8,207 nucleotides of DNA from Actinomycetes bacterium (GTDB lineage Bacteria; Actinomycetota; Coriobacteriia; Anaerosomatales; Anaerosomataceae). Under the pieces are notes generated by a model, which ran no database searches, was not told the DNA's origin, and worked only from the letters and a program-made list of their open reading frames with translations. The position numbers and the translations under genes are program-made. The stretch lies in contig JAJZRZ010000069.1 in the NCBI GenBank assembly GCA_021850085.1, forward strand, positions 1-8,207, given 5' to 3'. Of the stretch, positions 5,715 to 8,207 are shown piece by piece. Position 1 is the first letter of the stretch. Every line of letters begins with the position of its first letter.

Positions 5715-6407
5715 ATGGTCGATGGACCGATTGAAGAGCGCGCCGACCGTTTCGCCGTTCTCGAGGTCTTCGGGATCACGCTCGAGGTCAGCAACCCGCG
5801 GCTCGCCGAACTCCTGACCATGGACGCGAGCGACGCGTTGACATCCGACATGCGCGACCTCATCTCTTCGGACCGCCGCACGGTCTCAGAAGCGCTCCCG
5901 GACGTGGTCGTCTCGATGCCGACCGCACGAAGCGACGCGTCGGTGCGTGCACGTCAGGATTTCAGACGCCGGGCCGATGAGCTGGGGATGGTGCTCGGAT
6001 TCTGCGTCGAGCCAGACGGAACGTGGTCCTCCGAGACCGGTATCGACATCATGACCAGGACCATCGAACGCCCACTCACCGTTGCCGCCGCCGCTCATTA
6101 TGTCGCCGAGGTCGCCGCCGTCACGGACCGGCTTGCCGACACCACGAGCGTTCTGTTCATCGTTGAGGGTCAGCAGACCGCCGACGTGTTCAAGGTCGCG
6201 ATCCGCCAGCGTCGACTGCACAACGTCATGAGGACAGTATCGATCGTCAGCTTGGAGGAGATGGGGGTGCGGGCGACCAGCGGGCTGCTTTCGCATCGTG
6301 GTGTCCTCGTCTTGCTCGCGCCAATCGCTGACATCGACGCGGGCGAGATCATGTCGCTGCTCCACGCGGATGAGTCCGCGACCCGAGGGCAGGATGCCGA
6401 GGCATGA
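5715..6407 (+). CDS. Conserved-looking hypothetical protein, 230 residues
   Basis: I do not recognise this protein. It is predicted soluble, with no signal peptide or membrane segment, and has a normal acidic/basic balance. Residues 13-53 (FAVLEVFGITLEVSNPRLAE onward) look like a short strand followed by helices. The middle (about 75-145) is mostly helical, with a weakly hydrophobic Ala/Val run (122-138). Residues 145-203 read as alternating strands and helices: SVLFIVEG (145-152), a basic helix with RQRRLHN (164-170), TVSIVSLEEM (174-183) and GVLVLLAP (196-203). The tail (about 215-230) is polar and probably disordered. Its only cysteine is Cys97, so no zinc ribbon is possible. The strong ribosome binding site, a plausible promoter and the 4-base ATGA overlap with the phosphatase gene argue that it is a real, translated gene. 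It might be an accessory or regulatory partner of the downstream enzymes, but that is inference. Confidence 0.85.
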   Translation: MVDGPIEERADRFAVLEVFGITLEVSNPRLAELLTMDASDALTSDMRDLISSDRRTVSEALPDVVVSMPTARSDASVRARQDFRRRADELGMVLGFCVEPDGTWSSETGIDIMTRTIERPLTVAAAAHYVAEVAAVTDRLADTTSVLFIVEGQQTADVFKVAIRQRRLHNVMRTVSIVSLEEMGVRATSGLLSHRGVLVLLAPIADIDAGEIMSLLHADESATRGQDAEA

Positions 6408-7225
6408 TCGACCTGCATGTGCACACGTGGCGTTGCAGGCACGCCGAGGGGACGCCGGACCAGTACGTGGCCGCCGCAGCCGAGCGCGGCGTGTCGGTGC
6501 TCGCTTTCACCGAGCATCTGCCTTTGCCCGCTGCGCTCGTGCAAAGTGTCCCCGGGGCCGCGGGGTACGCCATGCCAGCCGAGGAGTTGGCCGAGTACGT
6601 CGCAGAGGTCGCACGGGCCGCGGCGCTCGGCAGGGAGCTCGGCGTGGAGGTCCTTCTCGGGGCCGAGATCGACGCTGTCCCTCAGGCACGAGATCACGCG
6701 GCCGCACTTCTCGCTCAGCACCCGTTCGATCTTGTGTCGGGCTCGGTGCACCTGATCGACGAATGGGCCTTTGACGACCCCGCCCACCGGGTACGCTACG
6801 CCCAGTGGCGGACCGCCGAGTTGTGGGAGCGCTACTTCCACGACCTCGCCGAAGCTGCCCGCAGCGGCCTGGCGGACGTGATGGCGCATCCTGATCTGAT
6901 TAAGAAGTTCTGTGGGGCGCCTGAGAACTCCGTCACGCATCTGTTCGAGAGCGCGGCCGAGGCTTTCGCGGAGGCTGGGGTCGCCGTGGAGGTGAACACG
7001 TCGGGGCTCCGGAAACCGTGCCGCGAGATCTACCCGTCGCTCGAGCTGTTGTCGGCGATGCGCAGACGCGCAGTGCCCGCGACGATAGGTTCAGACGCGC
7101 ACTGTCCTGGTGATGTCGGAGCAGACAGCAGCCTCGCGGTCGCGCTGCTCGAGCAGGCAGGGTACCGCTCTGTCATCGTGTTCCGCGCCCGGGTTCCCGA
7201 GGAGGTGGGGCTCCATGAGCTCTGA
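6404..7225 (+). CDS. PHP-domain phosphatase, histidinol-phosphatase (HisJ/HisK-type)
   Basis: This is a trinuclear-metal phosphoesterase of the PHP superfamily, most like the histidinol-phosphatase branch that removes phosphate from L-histidinol phosphate in histidine synthesis. The 273-residue product starts directly with the metal motif DLHVHT (3-8; His5, His7). It continues with FTEHLP (35-40), GAEID (86-90; Glu88), SVH (114-116; His116), AHPDLIKKF (161-169; His162), EVNTSGLRK (196-204), and TIGSDAHCPGDVG (227-239; Asp231, His233). All expected metal-ligand positions of the family are filled, so it should be active. The start ATG overlaps the previous stop (ATGA), and its end overlaps the next gene by 11 bases. 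No other his gene is in the window, so the true substrate is uncertain. Alternatives are another small phosphate monoester or a nucleotide-related substrate. Family assignment is firm and the substrate only moderate. Confidence 0.88.
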   Translation: MIDLHVHTWRCRHAEGTPDQYVAAAAERGVSVLAFTEHLPLPAALVQSVPGAAGYAMPAEELAEYVAEVARAAALGRELGVEVLLGAEIDAVPQARDHAAALLAQHPFDLVSGSVHLIDEWAFDDPAHRVRYAQWRTAELWERYFHDLAEAARSGLADVMAHPDLIKKFCGAPENSVTHLFESAAEAFAEAGVAVEVNTSGLRKPCREIYPSLELLSAMRRRAVPATIGSDAHCPGDVGADSSLAVALLEQAGYRSVIVFRARVPEEVGLHEL

Positions 7226-8207
7226 GCGGACCATCAAGGATCTCGCCATCGCCTTGGAGCAGCGTTTCCCGAATGTGTGGGCCGAGCAGTGGGATAACGT
7301 CGGACTGATCATCGGCGACGGCGCGCGACGGCTCACCGGCGTCCTCGTCACCCTCGACGCCACCGCGCAGTCCGTGCGCCGCACGGCCGAAAGCGGTGCC
7401 AACGTGCTGCTCACGCATCATCCGCCATACCTGGAACTTCCCGAGACCGTTCGGGCAACGCAGGGCCCGGTCGGTACGCTTGAGGCGGCGCTGCGCCTGG
7501 GGATCGCGGTCGTGACGCTCCACACTAATCTGGACCGATCTCCGGAGGGTGCGACAGCGCTCCCGGCGCTCTTGGGCATGACCGTCGTATCGGCGCTCGA
7601 GGACGACCCTGAGCGGGTCGCCGTCATCGTCACGTACGCGCCTCCCGAGATGGCGGAAAACGTGCGCGGCGCCATGGCGGCTGCCGGGGCCGGCAGGGTG
7701 GGCCGCTACGAGCGGTGCGCCTTCTTGGCATCGGGAACAGGTGTGTTCTCGCCGCTGCCCGAAGCCATGCCGGCCGTCGAGGACTCTGGCGACGGCGTGC
7801 GGGAGACGCGTATCGAGATGATCGCTCCGCCGTCGGCTGTGGCGCAGGTCCTTGAGGCCGCTCGTGCCGCGCACCCGTACGAAGAACCGGTGATCCTCGC
7901 GGCGGACGCGCTTCGCGCGCGGGGCGTCGCGCGGATGGGTCGCGTGTGCACGTGGCGTGAGGGAGGGTCCCTCGGCGATCTTGCGGAGCATACCTCGCGC
8001 GTTCTCGGGTGCACGTGCCGAGTATGGGGCGACCCGTCGCATCCGGCGGGTCGTGTCGCGGTTGGGGGCGGCTCCGGCGGCGCGCTCGTGTCCGCCGCCT
8101 CGCGCGCCGCCGATACCCTGCTCGTCGGCGAGCTTCGGTATCATGACGCTCTGGCCGCGACCGCGGCGGGGTTGGGAATCATCGAGGCAGGCCACGACAC
8201 CACCGAG
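7215..8207 (+). CDS. NIF3/DUF34-family dinuclear metal protein (3' end outside window)
   Basis: This is a NIF3-like (YqfO/YbgI, formerly GTP cyclohydrolase I type 2) protein, a widespread hexameric dimetal-binding family whose biochemical role is unsettled. The frame is open for 331 codons from ATG 7215 to the last base, so the gene is cut by the window edge. WAEQWDNVGLIIG (22-34) is the typical opening. The metal motifs are LLTHHPPY (65-72; His68, His69), TLHTNLD (101-107; His103, Asp107) and GHDTTE (326-331; His327, Glu331). An insert of about 100 residues (about 133-235), with VAVIVTYAP and AHPYEEPVI (219-227), is the PII/CutA-like domain found in the longer Gram-positive and YqfO-type members. 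The ATG is preceded by GGAGGTGGGG inside the phosphatase gene and overlaps that gene by 11 bases, suggesting coupled translation. Members often show N at the GHxxTE loop region; here it reads GHDTTE. Confidence 0.93.
   Translation, partial: MSSERTIKDLAIALEQRFPNVWAEQWDNVGLIIGDGARRLTGVLVTLDATAQSVRRTAESGANVLLTHHPPYLELPETVRATQGPVGTLEAALRLGIAVVTLHTNLDRSPEGATALPALLGMTVVSALEDDPERVAVIVTYAPPEMAENVRGAMAAAGAGRVGRYERCAFLASGTGVFSPLPEAMPAVEDSGDGVRETRIEMIAPPSAVAQVLEAARAAHPYEEPVILAADALRARGVARMGRVCTWREGGSLGDLAEHTSRVLGCTCRVWGDPSHPAGRVAVGGGSGGALVSAASRAADTLLVGELRYHDALAATAAGLGIIEAGHDTTE

Noticed and set aside
7173..8195. 340-codon minus-strand open frame opposite the NIF3 gene
   Set aside because: The + strand frame shows all the NIF3 metal motifs. 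The minus frame is Arg/Gly/His-rich without domain signals.
8198..8207. NIF3 protein seems to end right at its last metal ligand
   Set aside because: The frame is still open at the final base, so this is the window edge and not a truncation.

Overview
This is a GC-rich, densely packed window in which every supported gene reads left to right on the + strand. Strong G/C third-position bias, short or overlapping gene junctions, GTG start usage and a bifunctional RibBA all suit a high-GC Gram-positive (Actinomycetota). A Coriobacteriia-like anaerobic lineage is my guess from overall feel only, and no feature proves it. The long minus-strand open frames are shadows caused by high GC.

Layout. (1) 30-1733: gpsA (glycerol-3-phosphate dehydrogenase, phospholipid backbone supply) and rpe (ribulose-phosphate 3-epimerase), 6 bases apart. 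(2) 1746-1857: a well-conserved FMN riboswitch (RFN element) starting just after rpe. (3) 1871-5388: a complete rib operon in the order ribD, ribE, ribBA, ribH, with gaps of 4 bases, a 4-base overlap and 14 bases. (4) 5389-5714: a 326-base intergenic region holding a strong hairpin after ribH, a second imperfect inverted repeat, a plausible promoter and a near-consensus ribosome binding site. (5) 5715 to the window end: a second tight cluster of an unrecognised 230-residue protein, a PHP-family phosphatase resembling histidinol-phosphatase (4-base overlap), and a NIF3/DUF34-family protein (11-base overlap) that runs off the right edge.

How they work together. RibBA opens GTP and also converts ribulose 5-phosphate to dihydroxybutanone phosphate. 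RibD deaminates and reduces the pyrimidine arm, RibH joins the two arms to lumazine, and RibE dismutates lumazine to riboflavin. Only the pyrimidine phosphatase is absent from the operon, as is usual. Rpe, just upstream, handles the same ribulose 5-phosphate pool that RibBA draws on. FMN should feed back through the riboswitch, whose closing helix appears to run directly into the ribD ribosome binding site. That implies control of translation, since no terminator is visible there.

Most of the window is ordinary housekeeping. The least explained parts are the unrecognised protein at 5715-6407 with its upstream region, and the compact way the riboswitch meets the ribD start. I did not find convincing evidence for a wholly new system.
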